From Phoronis ovalis (taxonomy: Eukaryota; Phoronida; Phoronidae), in the NCBI GenBank assembly GCA_028565635.1, contig JAOXYB010009456.1:1-19976 (forward strand): a stretch of 19,976 bases of DNA. Reading direction: 5' to 3'. The notes beneath the pieces are model-generated. The model did no database searches, was not told the DNA's origin, and saw only the letters and a list, made by a program, of their open reading frames with translations. Below, piece by piece: positions 9,901-17,814 of the stretch; the first letter of the stretch is position 1; every line of letters begins with the position of its first letter. The position numbers were made by a program, and so were the translations under genes.

Positions 9901-12900
9901 TAGGCCAGTTCATTGTCCAACAATCACTAGTCGCCATTCTGGACTAAGTCTTCTCGGCGATGATCGACTTGGAGATAATTTAGCTAGGGACATTACTCTA
10001 GCATCACCTCAAAATATTGCCTTTGCACCTCAAGGCAATATTTACGTTGTTGAAAGTGATTCACGTCATATTCACAGAGTCCGGGTTATAACAACTGATG
10101 GAAAGATCTCGCATTATGTTGGGGGTCAGTCAAAATGTGATTGTTCTCAGCCAGGTTGTAAGTGTTACGATCCTAAGGAAATTATGGCTTCTGAAGCCTT
10201 ACTTCACTCACCAACTTCTGTGACTGTGACACCAGATGGTATTTTACACATTGCTGATATGGGGAATTTGCGGGTTGATTCTATCATTTCTAGTTTACCA
10301 ACTGCAAATCGGTTCCGTCAGTATGAGGTGGTCTCGACAGAAACACAAGAAGTATATGTCTTCAATCGTTATGGTCAACATCAATTAACACGCGACATTA
10401 TGACAGGTCGTACAATGTACTCATTTGCATATCATGTGAATTCATTCTATGGAAGACTGATAAAAGTTATAGACAGTGGACATAATGAATTAAGGATAAC
10501 ACGGGATTTTACACTTCAAGCAACAGAAATTGTTGCCCCTGGTGGACAGAGATGTCGTATACAAACTAACAGTCGAGGACTTTTACAAAGATTTGTTTTA
10601 CCAGATGAGTCAGCCATCTCCTTCTCGTATGACCTAAGTGCTGGTCTCTTATTAACTAAATCTACAAGCAAAGGTCACACATATTTTTATAAGTATGAAT
10701 CTAATGGCAGACTGGTGCAAGTTATCCAACCAACTGGAGAAGTTACACAAGTGAATACTCATGTGGATTCCACAGGTGCTATTGTGCACGTAGATACAAG
10801 TGGCAAAGCATCTGGGCCACAACTCACAGCTAATGGCAATCAGCTTATTCTACAGCATGGCAAGTGTGGCTTATTTAGTCAATCACAGAAATCTGAGAAC
10901 ATTGAACAAGACGAAAAATTATGTCTTATTTAACGTTCTTATGATATCACAATGGGATGTATTATGTGATCAGCAGAGATTTTTTGGTCATTGCCTTGTC
11001 TGCTCATAATCTTGCTGATAGTTAACATTCTTAACATTAATTCACTCTAATCGTTCAGTAGTTTAGATTCACTTTTGTATTTCATGTTTTATGTGAATAA
11101 CTAGATAACTAAAACTTGACACAAAGCATATTCGGACTTGTTTCTGACAGTGCATGTTTTGAAATAGTGTTGTCACTTAAATATTGGTGAGGAACATTTG
11201 TATCTCTTGCCAGGCTTATACTCATGACACTACTATGCTATTAATTTACTTGTGGTTTGCATTCACTCACAATAATATAAACAAAAACATTGTAAATAGT
11301 TTAAAATTAGTGGCTAAGTTAAACATTAGTTACAACACATTTTCTGCCTTATGGAGATCTAATTATTGTCACCATCTATTTTTGTAATAATATTTTTGCC
11401 TTAATTACTCAATACTGAACGATGTCCGATTCTTCACTGTTATATATTGTTGTTCTCTTTTTAGGCAATACCAGAGCAGATGTTTCATATTCAGCTGATG
11501 GTTCTTTAGTAGTAGAGTACCCCACCGGAATGATTGTCACCATGGAAACAAATCCTCATCCATTATTGGGAACTCAATATCCAATGCAAATGAAACACAA
11601 AATATTAGTCCCAGGAACCCCGTCACATCGTATGGAATGGCGATATTACGTTCGTTGGGAGGGGCGGAGTAAACGTAGTGGAGTGATTGACAGGATTGGT
11701 CGACGACTAAGGGTAGGGAGAACTAGGCATGATCGTGCACTTGACATGCATGAGAATGTGGGAAACAGCACAAAAGTCCTCTTGGTATGTGTCACTTGTA
11801 TGTGTTGTTAGAAATAACTACTAGTAATACAGAGCTCTGATAGATACTATGTACTTTCAATTAATATAAAATTTTTCATCACGGAATACTTATCAAATCT
11901 TTGTAATATATACATGTACTCTGTTACTCAACATGACAAGTTTATGGAACCCCTAAGTTGTCGTGTATGTGCAACAGTTATTGTGAATGCTTGACAAATT
12001 GCCAATACATGTTTCAAAAATTTGGAGATGCAAGTCATGCACTTAGAAATATTATTCATATTGTTGTGTGCACAAATCTTGCAATAGTTATATTTGCTTT
12101 AATCAGTGTTTGTTTAAGTTTATCAGGCTCTGTATTATTTACCATTGTATACTAATTACTTTTAACTTTAGTCAGTTATTTGATGGACTATATCTACTTG
12201 TTATTTGTCCTAACATAAAATGTACACTGATTACCATTAACTTTGGAGTGCTAGAATCTAGGCTTGTATACATAACACTAATACTCTAATATAGGCTGTT
12301 TACTAACAAAGTAATTTCATTATAAATGTTTTACTTTCATCATAAATCCTACAAATTAACATTGCATGTATGCAAGACTTTGTACATTGTTTGTGACGGA
12401 ATGTTTAGAAACCACGATATTTACTTACTAATAGCAAATCATGGTTCTGTATCTACACCGTTTTATGCATTTCAATATTGTATTATTGTTTTTTCTAATT
12501 GTTTAATACTTATAGGTACATGTACATATACCTACCACAGCTGATTCAATAAAAAGTAGTTGAAGCCTTGTTGTGAAAGTGATCAGCACTGATTTGTAAA
12601 GTAGACAACTATAAGTCAATGTAAATTCAATAATTAAATTTCATATTGTAGTTAAATGGGGAAAATTTGCTGACATTTGAATACAGTCGTAACACCAGCA
12701 TTGAAATAGTTTATAACCAAGACCAGAATGAAATCCTAGCAGTCTATTACAATGCTGCTGGTCAACCCATCTACTTCAAACCTAACAACTCATTAGTACC
12801 TGTGAATCTATCATATGACTCCAGTGGCAGAGTCACCAAGTGGCAAAGAGGAGAATTACAGGAAGAGCATGTGTATGATAATAGCAATCTTCTTGTAAGA

Positions 12901-15900
12901 AAACAGTTGGCAGATGGTGCTACATATCGATTTATTTATCGCTCTGGAGTAAAGGTAAGCTTTAGCATTTGTTTAGCAATATGTTTAGTACTATTTTGGC
13001 TTTCGTGGTTGGTATTTACCATATAATTCAATCAATATTGTGTGGTTTGCTTAGAACTATACAACAAAGCTACAACTTGTTTCTTCAAAAGCATGGCCAT
13101 TATGAGCAAATGTCATGGTTATTATGCTCAAAGCATGTTCACATCTGTTGACTTATGACGTGTATTCTTTTGCTCATACTAAATTCTGTTATACTAACAA
13201 TATTGTTTTCTTCTTGGGCAATAAACAGAGCAATGACTCAGCCTCAGGTGCTGTAGTTATGTTATCTGTATCTGTTTTGGGAAGGGTTTATAATTTGTGT
13301 GCGCATGTTGTGACTAAACACATCTGATGCTACCAGTAAGGAAACATTCCTTGCAAATAATAAATAATGTCTCTGTTGGCTCTTTTCTTGTTGAATAGGA
13401 AAAAAAAGAGGTGAGATGAAGACCATTATTACATGGTGTTATAATTTATTTCAATGCATGTTATTAGCACTGCATCCTTAGATCATCAGATGACGATATA
13501 TATGCAAAGAACTTGTGCAATTTAAATAAAATATTTTTATGTAGGTACATTTAAAAACACTTGCCTTTCACATTTAGGTTAATCTTTTAATTTATCATTT
13601 TGTGGGTAGTATTAGGCACTGCATGTCAGACTAAACAAGAATATTACAATTTCCTGCTTTGTACTTAGACCAGAGCAATACATCTACTGTTTAGTATTAA
13701 TTAGGCACAAATTGGCTCATTATTCCAATGACCTCAACTGGATGTTTCATATATTACAACTTGGCATGACTTAGCATGTATCACATTTGTTTAAATTGTT
13801 TGTTGTATGGTACTCCAGTGAATTAATTATTGTGAATTTTGTAATGGAGTTTATAAGAAATGTTGCATCATTATTCAGTAACTAGTGTGGGATTTCCCTC
13901 TATCAGTTTGCAGGCTACAACGACATGCTACCCATAACTAGGCAGTAAAAGGATTTGGTCGAAGCCCCCCCCCCCCCAGTATATACCCTTCAGTAAGATA
14001 ATGCTTTCTGCTTGTCAAGAAAATATTAAGTACAAAAGTGAGGTGGGAAACCAGCAACAACATAATTTTTAATATTAAGTAATTTTCGTATACTTTTTCA
14101 ACTGATGAATATGAATGCAATACAAAAATGATAGCTCAACACTAAGCCTAAAAACATCTTTTGTTTTGAATGCTGCAAGATATATTGTGATGCTGCTTAA
14201 AAAGCTCACAATAATAAAACATATTTTTATTTGTTTTTAATTGTAACTGTCTTTTTTAGGCAACAGATGTGATTCTACCCAGTGGAAAACAGTATCTTCT
14301 TCATTATGACAAACATGGCAACCTGGCAAAAGTAACAACCCCTAGTCTATCCAAGCACCGATTTCATATGTTGGTTACAATTGGATTTCAGAGATATTTA
14401 TATTTTGCACCAAATGAGCACCCACCATTTATTCAAGATTTTAATAGTCAAGGTCGTTTGGTACTAATGTTATATCCATCACGTGTTCGGCAAGTTTCAT
14501 ACAACTACAACCCAAATTCAAAATTAAATCGAATTATCTTTGATAAAACAGGTGTAATGTATGGATATTATGAAAATTCAGGAATGCTTCACAGTATAAA
14601 TCTAACAAAAGCAGAATATACCTGTCAAGTTGTTTATATACTACATAAATCTTTGGTTGGACAACAAGATGTTTTGTTCCAAAACTCTACTATTCAAGAT
14701 AAGGAGCTTGTCAGTGCGTCATTTGGATACGAGTACAATAACAACTTTTTACCCACTATTTTACATGCAAAAATCGGAAGTGAAGAATTACGTAAACTGA
14801 ACACCTCGTATGGAGGAGATTCTGGATTAATCCAAAGAATACAGGGATTTAGCTTTTTGTACCCAAAAGTTGGCAGGGTTATCATACGAGATATTAATGT
14901 AGAAATTATTAAAGATTTGGACAATTATGGCAGATTGACTGAAGTTAGTTACAAGTTTAATAATATGATAGTATTTACCATTCAAATGAATTATGATGCC
15001 ATTAGTCGTATTCGCCAGTGGAGAAGAAAGATAGCTGGTGAAACAAAAGCATATCGATATGTCTACGATATAGATGGTAACATAATCGATGTGCTGGTTG
15101 AGAGTCAGTCACTTTGGCAATATGGATATGATGCAAATAGTAACATTAAAACCATTAGCAAATATGGACGATCCAAAGACTTAAGTTATAATTCCAAAGA
15201 CCAAATCACATCATTCGATCGAGCTGGATATGAGTTTGATTCTGATGGATTTATGATTAAGCGTGACAGTGATAAATTCGAGTACAATTCCTTGGGACAG
15301 TTAATATATGCTGTAAATGCCCGATATCAAGCATGGTGGACATATGATGGATTAGGGCGACTGGTATCTATGGTGGATAGTCACGAAAATGCAGTGCAAT
15401 ATTTTTATTCTGATTTAATCAACAAGGGCAGAATCACTCACATGTACAACCACAAAACAAAAGAGACAAGTATATTGTATTACAATAATGCCGGAATAAT
15501 ATTTGCTATGGAGAGAAGCCGTCATTTCTATTATATAGCCACTGATCCTATGTCTAGTCCAATTGCTATTTTTGATTCTGTGGGCAGCCTTATCAAGCAT
15601 GTCAATTATGATCCTTATGGTCATGTGGACCTCGACTCCGAGCCAGATTTTGATTTTCCAATTGGTTATCATGGTGGTGTTTACAATAAATACATTCGAC
15701 TGGTCTATCTTGGAAAGCGTGTGTATGACCCATTGATTGGACGATTTCTGCAGCCTGACTTGGATAGTTTGTTTAAAAATATCGGCCAGATTGCTGATAA
15801 TCCTCGTTGGATGAATCTGTACCAGATGTCTCAACCAGTGAATAATAAATTAGAGGATGGAAATTTTGCTCTTACAGGTAATAACTGCTGCGTTTTGGTA

Positions 15901-16971
15901 AGACTATTCCCCTTTATAAGATGATAATTCGATAAAAATGTACATGTTTGCAGAGAAATGTTGGTGGGGGTAAGGAACCATGTTGAACATCAATTAACAG
16001 ATTCATAGTTGCAGCAAATATGCATGATTTTTTTTTACATCTAGATTGTATATAGATGCGGTAGTATACTTTAAGTGTTTTTTCTTAATTTTGTAGATAT
16101 TCCAAGCTGGTTAAATGCCATGGGATATAGCATTCACAACTTAATGCCATCCATGTCATTTGATGGGATAATTCGACCAGAAATTCAGCATTATAATGAC
16201 CTTATGCCTGTAACATCTACATTTGAATGTGCATTTGAAAAAGATCTACAAAAACTGCTTCACCTTTCTGTTGTACCTAGATCAAAGGTTACAAGGCCAT
16301 GGAAATTAAAAGGATATAAAAGTCATAGTTTGGAGGTTACATATGTTAATAACATATCTCCATACAAGTCAATACTTGGTGATGGTGTTGTGTTATCTGT
16401 TGTAAATCAGGAAGCAATACCATATTTGTTGGACTCGGCAGATGACATTCAAGAAACGTTATCCAAAGTTCTACTCAATGGTTCTATAGCTGTGGACTTA
16501 AATTATACAATAAATAATAAAATCATGCATCATTTCATTAAAGAAGACATTTCAAAAGCTGATAGTGATATGCGAGCATTATCAGTATACGGGGATGAGA
16601 CCACACTTTTAAATGGTGTCATTGTCACTGTACATAGGTCGACATACAAAGGAAATCAAATGATAGATTTACGTCTTCATGGTAATCATAGTGTAATCAA
16701 TATTCGATATGGTATGAATTATGAACATGAAAAGCAAAGACTTTTACACCATGCTAAACAAAGGGCGATTGAACTTGCCTGGCAAAAAGAACAGGGAATT
16801 ATTTTGCAGTATAATCATGGAACTCAATTTTGGACGAGTCATGAGCTAGATCAAATAAGGACCAATGGCTTTGCACTAAACTATGAAGGAGAATACCTTA
16901 GAAATATTAACCATTATCCAGAATTAGCAACTGACTGCAATAATATTAAATTTGTGCCGAAGCGTTCATAG
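833..16971 (+). CDS. Ten-m: Teneurin (Ten-m/Odz), ectodomain-coding part, 21 exons, 5'-partial
   Basis: A teneurin is a type II transmembrane adhesion receptor whose large ectodomain dimerises and binds other teneurins or latrophilin-type GPCRs during neural wiring. The proposed join is 833-943, 1162-1427, 1656-1779, 2050-2154, 2512-2706, 3032-3250, 3536-3718, 4081-4224, 4462-4669, 4847-4966, 5225-5498, 5805-6072, 6289-6429, 6750-7002, 8829-9064, 9375-9532, 9782-10865, 11465-11784, 12652-12954, 14260-15877, 16097-16971. Exon phases match at every junction and give 7,205 nt, about 2,400 residues plus stop. Every part of the family architecture is present in order. The family is usually about 2,500-2,800 residues, so roughly 300-400 N-terminal residues (cytoplasmic domain and membrane segment) are missing upstream. 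No frameshift or internal stop is seen, so the gene looks intact. Exon borders are my own splice-site reading; the 17/18 junction is the least certain. Confidence 0.95.
1162..1427 (+). CDS. Ten-m: Teneurin exon 2: juxtamembrane linker with furin-type site
   Basis: It encodes window residues of about 37-125. The motifs IPEENFLKINLTLPIDA and VIGVYGRKNIQPSHTQYNF correspond to the conserved linker between membrane and EGF modules; vertebrates also have a V-Y-G-R-K...P-S-H-T-Q-Y string here. A tetrabasic RRRR|S at about residues 118-122 (codons 1404-1415) fits the furin consensus R-X-K/R-R and lies where ectodomain shedding is known for some teneurins. Acceptor TTTTAG at 1156-1161; donor GAG|GTTTGT, phase 0. 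Confidence 0.92.
1656..1779 (+). CDS. Ten-m: Teneurin exon 3: end of juxtamembrane region
   Basis: It encodes about 41 residues, including AFIQYVEAGTWFIALYNDG, which matches the conserved F-I-Q-Y-L-D-x-G-x-W-x-x-x-x-Y-N-D-G block just before EGF1. Acceptor TCTGTAG at 1649-1655 and donor AATG|GTAAGT are both strong. It enters in phase 0 and leaves in phase 1, in register with its neighbours. Confidence 0.92.
2050..2154 (+). CDS. Ten-m: Teneurin exon 4: EGF module 1
   Basis: It encodes about 35 residues. One complete six-cysteine EGF module begins CPNNCNGRGDC and ends near GFRGSDC. Acceptor CTTTTAG at 2043-2049; donor CAAA|GTAAGA; phase 1 on both sides, as is typical of exons shuffled as EGF cassettes. 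Confidence 0.94.
2155..2511 (+). other. Intron 4
   Basis: This is AT-rich intron sequence with no coding or repeat signal that I can support. It ends in a TTTTTGTTTCAG acceptor. Confidence 0.85.
2512..2706 (+). CDS. Ten-m: Teneurin exon 5: EGF modules 2 and 3
   Basis: EGF2 has only five cysteines: the third is replaced by Tyr in CSGNGIYVRGSC. In other teneurins this leaves EGF2 with an unpaired Cys that makes an intermolecular disulfide. EGF3 (CIVPNCNSNGVC through GWKGENC) has all six. Acceptor TTTCAG at 2506-2511; donor ACAG|GTAGTA is mediocre but in register; phase 1-1. Confidence 0.94.
2707..3031 (+). other. Intron 5
   Basis: No coding or structural signal found beyond a T-rich acceptor tract (CCTTTTTTTTTCAG) at its end. 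Confidence 0.85.
3032..3250 (+). CDS. Ten-m: Teneurin exon 6: EGF modules 4 and 5
   Basis: EGF4 runs CILPNCSNHGVC to GFTGHDC with six cysteines. EGF5 (CIQGCSGHGTF to GWTGDDC) has five: the third Cys is replaced by Phe. This is the second of the two odd-cysteine modules used for covalent dimerisation in the family. Between the two modules is a 15-residue linker. Acceptor TTTTTTCAG; donor GAGG|GTAAAA; phase 1-1. Confidence 0.94.
3536..3718 (+). CDS. Ten-m: Teneurin exon 7: EGF modules 6 and 7
   Basis: It encodes two complete six-cysteine modules (CEMECAHGIC to GWTGASC, and CDSRCIEHGFC to GWNGKHC). Acceptor TTTAATAG at 3528-3535; donor CTTG|GTGAGT; phase 1-1. The exon stops just after the last Cys of EGF7, where vertebrate Ten3 has its alternative splice site A. 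Confidence 0.94.
3719..4080 (+). other. Intron 7, at the EGF7-EGF8 linker
   Basis: It lies at the position of vertebrate alternative splice site A. I looked for a phase-1 symmetric cassette exon and found no open one: a 27-nt candidate at 3843-3869 carries an in-frame TGA. Otherwise it is AT-rich with no repeat. Acceptor GTGTTTAG. Confidence 0.8.
4081..4224 (+). CDS. Ten-m: Teneurin exon 8: EGF module 8 and start of Cys-rich repeat
   Basis: EGF8 runs CPNNCNNHGMC to GWKGGAC and is followed by ECTDNTDNDR, the first half of the Cys-rich repeat. The EGF7-EGF8 linker is very short (SLDG), so the insert made by vertebrate splice site A is absent from this transcript model. The donor AGAG|GTGGTT is weak, but it restores the C-T-D...D-G-L-L-D-C motif with the next exon; phase 1-1. 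Confidence 0.9.
4462..4669 (+). CDS. Ten-m: Teneurin exon 9: Cys-rich repeat and linker
   Basis: It encodes DGLLDCQDPDCC, then CKDSVHC and the linker SPDPLEILLRKQPPSS, matching the teneurin Cys-rich block D-G-L-I-D-C-x-D-P-D-C-C. SFFDRMKFLVEENSVQQY corresponds to the conserved F-Y-D-R-I-x-F-L-I segment before the transthyretin-like domain. Acceptor CTTACAG; donor AAAG|GTAACT; enters phase 1, leaves phase 2. Confidence 0.93.
4847..4966 (+). CDS. Ten-m: Teneurin exon 10: transthyretin-like domain, first half
   Basis: It encodes SHASVIRGRVQAIDGTPLIG, which is almost identical to the invariant A-S-V-I-R-G-x-V...D-G-T-P-L-I-G-V start of the carboxypeptidase/transthyretin-like beta domain, then YGFTLTREMG. 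Acceptor TATCAG at 4841-4846; donor GGTT|GTAAGT; phase 2-2. Confidence 0.93.
5225..5498 (+). CDS. Ten-m: Teneurin exon 11: transthyretin-like domain end and FN-plug start
   Basis: It opens LFDILVNGGGSVTLQFLRQP, matching the G-x-F-D-L-x-x-N-G-G-x-S-L-T-L motif, continues with VIVPWNQLITMD and SPSCDLNHDYYSLKPLVLST, and ends IIPESQ (family I-I-P-E-T-Q). The acceptor ATTAAAG at 5218-5224 is weak in pyrimidines but is fixed by homology and phase. Donor TCAG|GTATGT; leaves phase 0. Confidence 0.92.
5499..5804 (+). other. Intron 11
   Basis: AT-rich intron with no recognisable coding sequence, repeat or RNA. The acceptor is TATGTTTTAG. Confidence 0.85.
5805..6072 (+). CDS. Ten-m: Teneurin exon 12: FN-plug domain
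   Basis: It encodes about 89 residues, including LVYQSSETPGYMSTILIQLT and YRFSWDRTNAYKQKVYGIVT. The latter matches the invariant W-D-K-T-D-A-Y-x-Q-K-V-Y-G motif of the fibronectin-like plug that seals the base of the YD barrel. Acceptor GTTTTAG; donor ATTG|GTAAGT; leaves phase 1. Confidence 0.94.
6289..6429 (+). CDS. Ten-m: Teneurin exon 13: FN-plug end
   Basis: It encodes VSVGYEYEDCVGVFWEKQSA and continues through GYDMPSSQIGHWNLDIHHTY, matching V-S-V-G-Y-E-Y-E-x-C...W-E-K and the W-x-L-D-x-H-H motif of the family. Acceptor TTGTAG at 6283-6288; donor GAGG|GTTAGT; phase 1-1. The exon is only 47 codons long. Confidence 0.93.
6430..6749 (+). other. Intron 13
   Basis: Very AT-rich intron (A and T runs around 6590-6640) with no supported feature. 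It ends in GTTTTGCAG. Confidence 0.85.
6750..7002 (+). CDS. Ten-m: Teneurin exon 14: NHL propeller, first blade
   Basis: It encodes about 84 residues. GILHKGDGTNIYLKERPKKI leads into ILGNGRRRTRDCSGCNGQA, a teneurin signature at the propeller entry, followed by LLAPVALASGLDGALYIGDY, the first NHL strand set. The exon ends ILEL plus AG (phase 2), exactly before the site where vertebrates carry their NHL splice insert (site B). Acceptor TTTTGCAG; donor AG|GTGAGA. Confidence 0.94.
7269..7298 (+). CDS. Candidate 30-nt cassette microexon of teneurin (NHL insert)
   Basis: The acceptor is CCTTTGACATTTCAG (ends 7268) and the donor is ACTAT|GTAAGT, a full-consensus 5' site. The 30 nt enter and leave in phase 2, so inclusion or skipping keeps frame. 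Inclusion would add ten residues, so that the join reads LELSFSQQIEDLTISATVPY. Skipping gives LELSATVPYKYY. Vertebrate teneurins have a 7-residue microexon at this same point of the NHL propeller, which is why I looked. The insert shows no clear sequence match to the vertebrate one, and it may also be constitutive or spurious. Confidence 0.5.
7392..8101. mobile_element. Foldback MITE-like DNA transposon with TTAA ends
   Basis: The two halves are inverted copies of each other, with arms near 340 bp and the centre near 7,735. Perfectly matching arm segments include ATTTTGGGCAGTTT at 7448-7461 against 8033-8046, ATTTTGGGTAAAAA at 7564-7577 against 7907-7920, and CAAAATTAACTTC at 7638-7650 against 7817-7829. 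The ends read TTAAGGTGGC and, on the other strand, TTAATGTGGC, so TTAA flanks both sides as a piggyBac-type target duplication would. No transposase is encoded: it is non-autonomous. Family assignment from TTAA alone is tentative. Confidence 0.8.
8829..9064 (+). CDS. Ten-m: Teneurin exon 15: NHL propeller, second blade
   Basis: It encodes ATVPYKYYMTVSPLDGRLYI and SDSYRRQVLRIKTMGPP, then VIAGTGQEC and KCGDGGLAAQARLAHPKG, matching the family A-G-T-G-E-Q-C...R-C-G-D-G-G block. Acceptor TTTTTCCAG at 8820-8828; donor AAAG|GTAATA; enters phase 2, leaves phase 1. Confidence 0.94.
9065..9374 (+). other. Intron 15
   Basis: No supported feature. The acceptor TTTTTATAAAG is purine-rich next to the AG, but it is fixed by homology of the following exon. 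Confidence 0.8.
9375..9532 (+). CDS. Ten-m: Teneurin exon 16: NHL propeller, third blade
   Basis: It encodes GIAINKDGVIYFADGANIRM and IDQDGKISTIIGTQ, a textbook NHL blade matching K-G-M-A-V-D-K-x-G-x-I-Y-F-x-D-G...I-R-x-V-D-Q-x-G. It then encodes LPCDKPADFSE. Donor GAG|GTAATT; leaves phase 0. Confidence 0.93.
9782..10865 (+). CDS. Ten-m: Teneurin exon 17: NHL blades 4-6 and start of YD shell
   Basis: About 361 residues. NHL blades read LSWPTSLAVNPIDGTLHILD, LASPQNIAFAPQGNIYVVES and LHSPTSVTVTPDGILHIADM, with the Cys-rich loop KCDCSQPGCKCYDP between the last two. The YD shell then begins (QYEVVSTETQEVYVFNRYGQ, and YD-type strands such as SFSYDLSAGLLLTKS and YKYESNGRLVQVIQPTGEV). Acceptor ATTTTAG at 9775-9781. 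The 3' border is uncertain: T|GTGGCT at 10865 (phase 1) joins an acceptor at 11464, whereas AA|GTGTGG at 10863 (phase 2) joins one at 11474. Both stay in frame. Confidence 0.88.
10866..11464 (+). other. Intron 17
   Basis: AT-rich with no recognisable coding sequence or repeat. It ends in the very good pyrimidine tract TTGTTGTTCTCTTTTTAG. Confidence 0.75.
11465..11784 (+). CDS. Ten-m: Teneurin exon 18: YD shell
   Basis: It encodes DVSYSADGSLVVEYPTGMIV, MKHKILVPGTPSHRMEWRYY (family L-P-x...x-V-E-W-R-F) and a strongly basic stretch WEGRSKRSGVIDRIGRRLRV, corresponding to the conserved G-R-K-L-R-V-N-G region. Donor TTG|GTATGT; leaves phase 0. The start could instead be 11475 (see exon 17). Confidence 0.88.
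11785..12651 (+). other. Intron 18
   Basis: An 867-nt intron. Several short open frames occur but none resembles a protein family or connects in phase. No repeat found. The acceptor is TTTCATATTGTAG. Confidence 0.85.
12652..12954 (+). CDS. Ten-m: Teneurin exon 19: YD shell
   Basis: It encodes 101 residues in phase 0 on both sides: LNGENLLTFEYSRNTSIEIV, YYNAAGQPIYFKPNNSLVPV, NLSYDSSGRVTKWQRGE and VRKQLADGATYRFIY. These follow the family strings N-V-T-Y-S-S-T-G-x-I-x-x-I-Q-R-G and F-A-D-G-x-T-W-x-Y-x-Y. Donor AAAG|GTAAGC. Confidence 0.93.
12955..14259 (+). other. Intron 19
   Basis: A 1.3-kb intron. It contains a 19-bp imperfect direct repeat (CATGGCCATTATGAGCAAA at 13092-13110 and CATGGTTATTATGCTCAAA at 13114-13132) and a run of 13 C at 13965-13977. 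No exon in phase 0 could be supported. It ends in CTGTCTTTTTTAG. Confidence 0.8.
14260..15877 (+). CDS. Ten-m: Teneurin exon 20: C-terminal YD shell and Rhs-associated core
   Basis: A single 1,618-nt exon of about 539 residues. YD strands include YDKHGNLAKVTTPSLSKHRF, YDAISRIRQWRRKIAGETKA, YDIDGNIIDVLVESQSLWQY, YDANSNIKTISKYG and YDGLGRLVSMVDSHENAVQY. Then come ITHMYNHKTKETSILYYNNA and the Rhs core: NYDPYGHV, IGYHGGVYNKYIRLVYLGKR, VYDPLIGRFLQPD. The core's G-x-x-G-G...G-x-R-x-Y-D-P...G-R-F-x-x-x-D signature is complete. The shell forms the closed barrel that holds the C-terminal linker. Acceptor TTTTTTAG; donor ACAG|GTAATA, leaves phase 1. Confidence 0.95.
16097..16971 (+). CDS. Ten-m: Teneurin exon 21: ABD and Tox-GHH/TCAP tail, stop
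   Basis: The last exon encodes about 290 residues. DIPSWLNAMGYSIHNLMP follows the family W-L-x-x-x-G-x-x-x-H-N-x-x-P block after the Rhs core. LGDGVVLSVVNQEAIPY begins the ABD part. IRYGMNYEHEKQRLLHHAKQ and RAIELAWQKEQG are the conserved start of the Tox-GHH domain, which in teneurins is a degenerate, toxin-derived fold kept as an adhesion/peptide module. The end YPELATDCNNIKFVPKRS matches Y-P-E-L-A-D-S-A-N-N-I-x-F. TAG is at 16969-16971. The usual C-terminal Gly-basic-basic is absent, and the dibasic pair expected before the TCAP segment reads LD. Confidence 0.95.
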
Positions 16972-17060
16972 TAAAGAATATGCTACAGGTACTACACTGT
17001 GATTTGATAAGAAGTGGTTATATAACTTGGCAATAAATTAGACAAACACTGGTTTGAGTA
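16972..17060 (+). other. Proximal 3' UTR of the teneurin transcript (minimum)
   Basis: This stretch follows the stop codon and leads to the first AATAAA, after which a GT/T-rich stretch (17052-17080) could serve as the downstream element. The true 3' end may be much further on; several later signals exist. Confidence 0.4.
17032..17037 (+). promoter_or_regulatory. Proximal poly(A) signal AATAAA
   Basis: The canonical hexamer lies 61 nt after the stop codon, with a GT- and T-rich run about 20-45 nt downstream (ACTGGTTTGAGTATGTTATA and following Ts). Confidence 0.45.
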
Positions 17061-17808
17061 TGTTATATTTTTTGTTGGATTTCATGTATGTGGTAATGCA
17101 GATTATTAAATAACAAAGTTAAAGTAATCTGATACCCCTTTTCATGCAAGTCTGATTGTTTTGTACTGTGCTTTGTATTTATTTATTTTTAAAAAAGTAA
17201 TTGAAGCAGCAATCAAAGATATTATATAGTGATTTGTATATAATGATTATAAATAGTGTAAATTATATTTCATCATGAAGTTGGCATACAGTAATTTTGT
17301 GCACGTGATATCTCTATATTGCTTTTAAGATTGCCACATTTTGTTTTACTTAAATTTTACAAGTATGATCATTCATATTTTAGAATGTATATCATATTAA
17401 GCCATTTTACCGTTAAGGATGCTTATAAATTCATTTTTCCCCAGTAGTACTTTTTATTGCAACGTCTTGTGAATTTCAAGAAACATAAGACAATTAAGAG
17501 AAAGGTAATGAAGTAAAGTAATTGACTGTAAATAGGTATATATTTATAATAGCCAGTTTGCCTGATGTGCCAAATTGGTAAAAATTAATTTCTGTTTATT
17601 CATAAACATCTGCAGGCTTCTTGTTAACTGATTTCATTAGCTGTAAGACAAAGGATAGGTTTTGCAGCCTACATGGACCTATATAAATGCTATACCTAAT
17701 GGTAAATATTTACAAGGTGCTATAATATTAAAGCATGATACATGTCTTGTTGAATGGATACATACACAGACAGACATGCAACATCATTTCCTTTTCTACA
17801 GGTATACA

Positions 17809-17814
17809 AATAAA
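17809..17814 (+). promoter_or_regulatory. Possible distal poly(A) signal AATAAA
   Basis: A canonical hexamer followed by ATTGATGTTGATGTGTTC (17825-17842), which is GT-rich. It could end a 3' UTR of roughly 850 nt. Other AATAAA copies occur at 18046-18051 and 18262-18267. Confidence 0.35.

Noticed and set aside
9782-10933. 383-codon frame taken as a stand-alone gene starting at a GTG
   Set aside because: The apparent start is the first codon after a splice acceptor, and the sequence is a mid-protein NHL/YD segment. Its last 20 or so codons run into intron 17.
11958-12544. Several short hydrophobic plus-strand frames in intron 18
   Set aside because: They are T-rich intron translations, not in phase with exon 18 or 19, and match no known domain.
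15415-15834. 139-codon minus-strand frame opposite exon 20
   Set aside because: It is a shadow of the conserved Rhs-core coding sequence on the other strand.
16097-16971. Bacterial Rhs/toxin cassette or prokaryotic contamination
   Set aside because: YD repeats, Rhs core and Tox-GHH occur in bacterial polymorphic toxins, but here they are split by GT-AG introns in matched phases and follow eight EGF modules, which is diagnostic of an animal teneurin.
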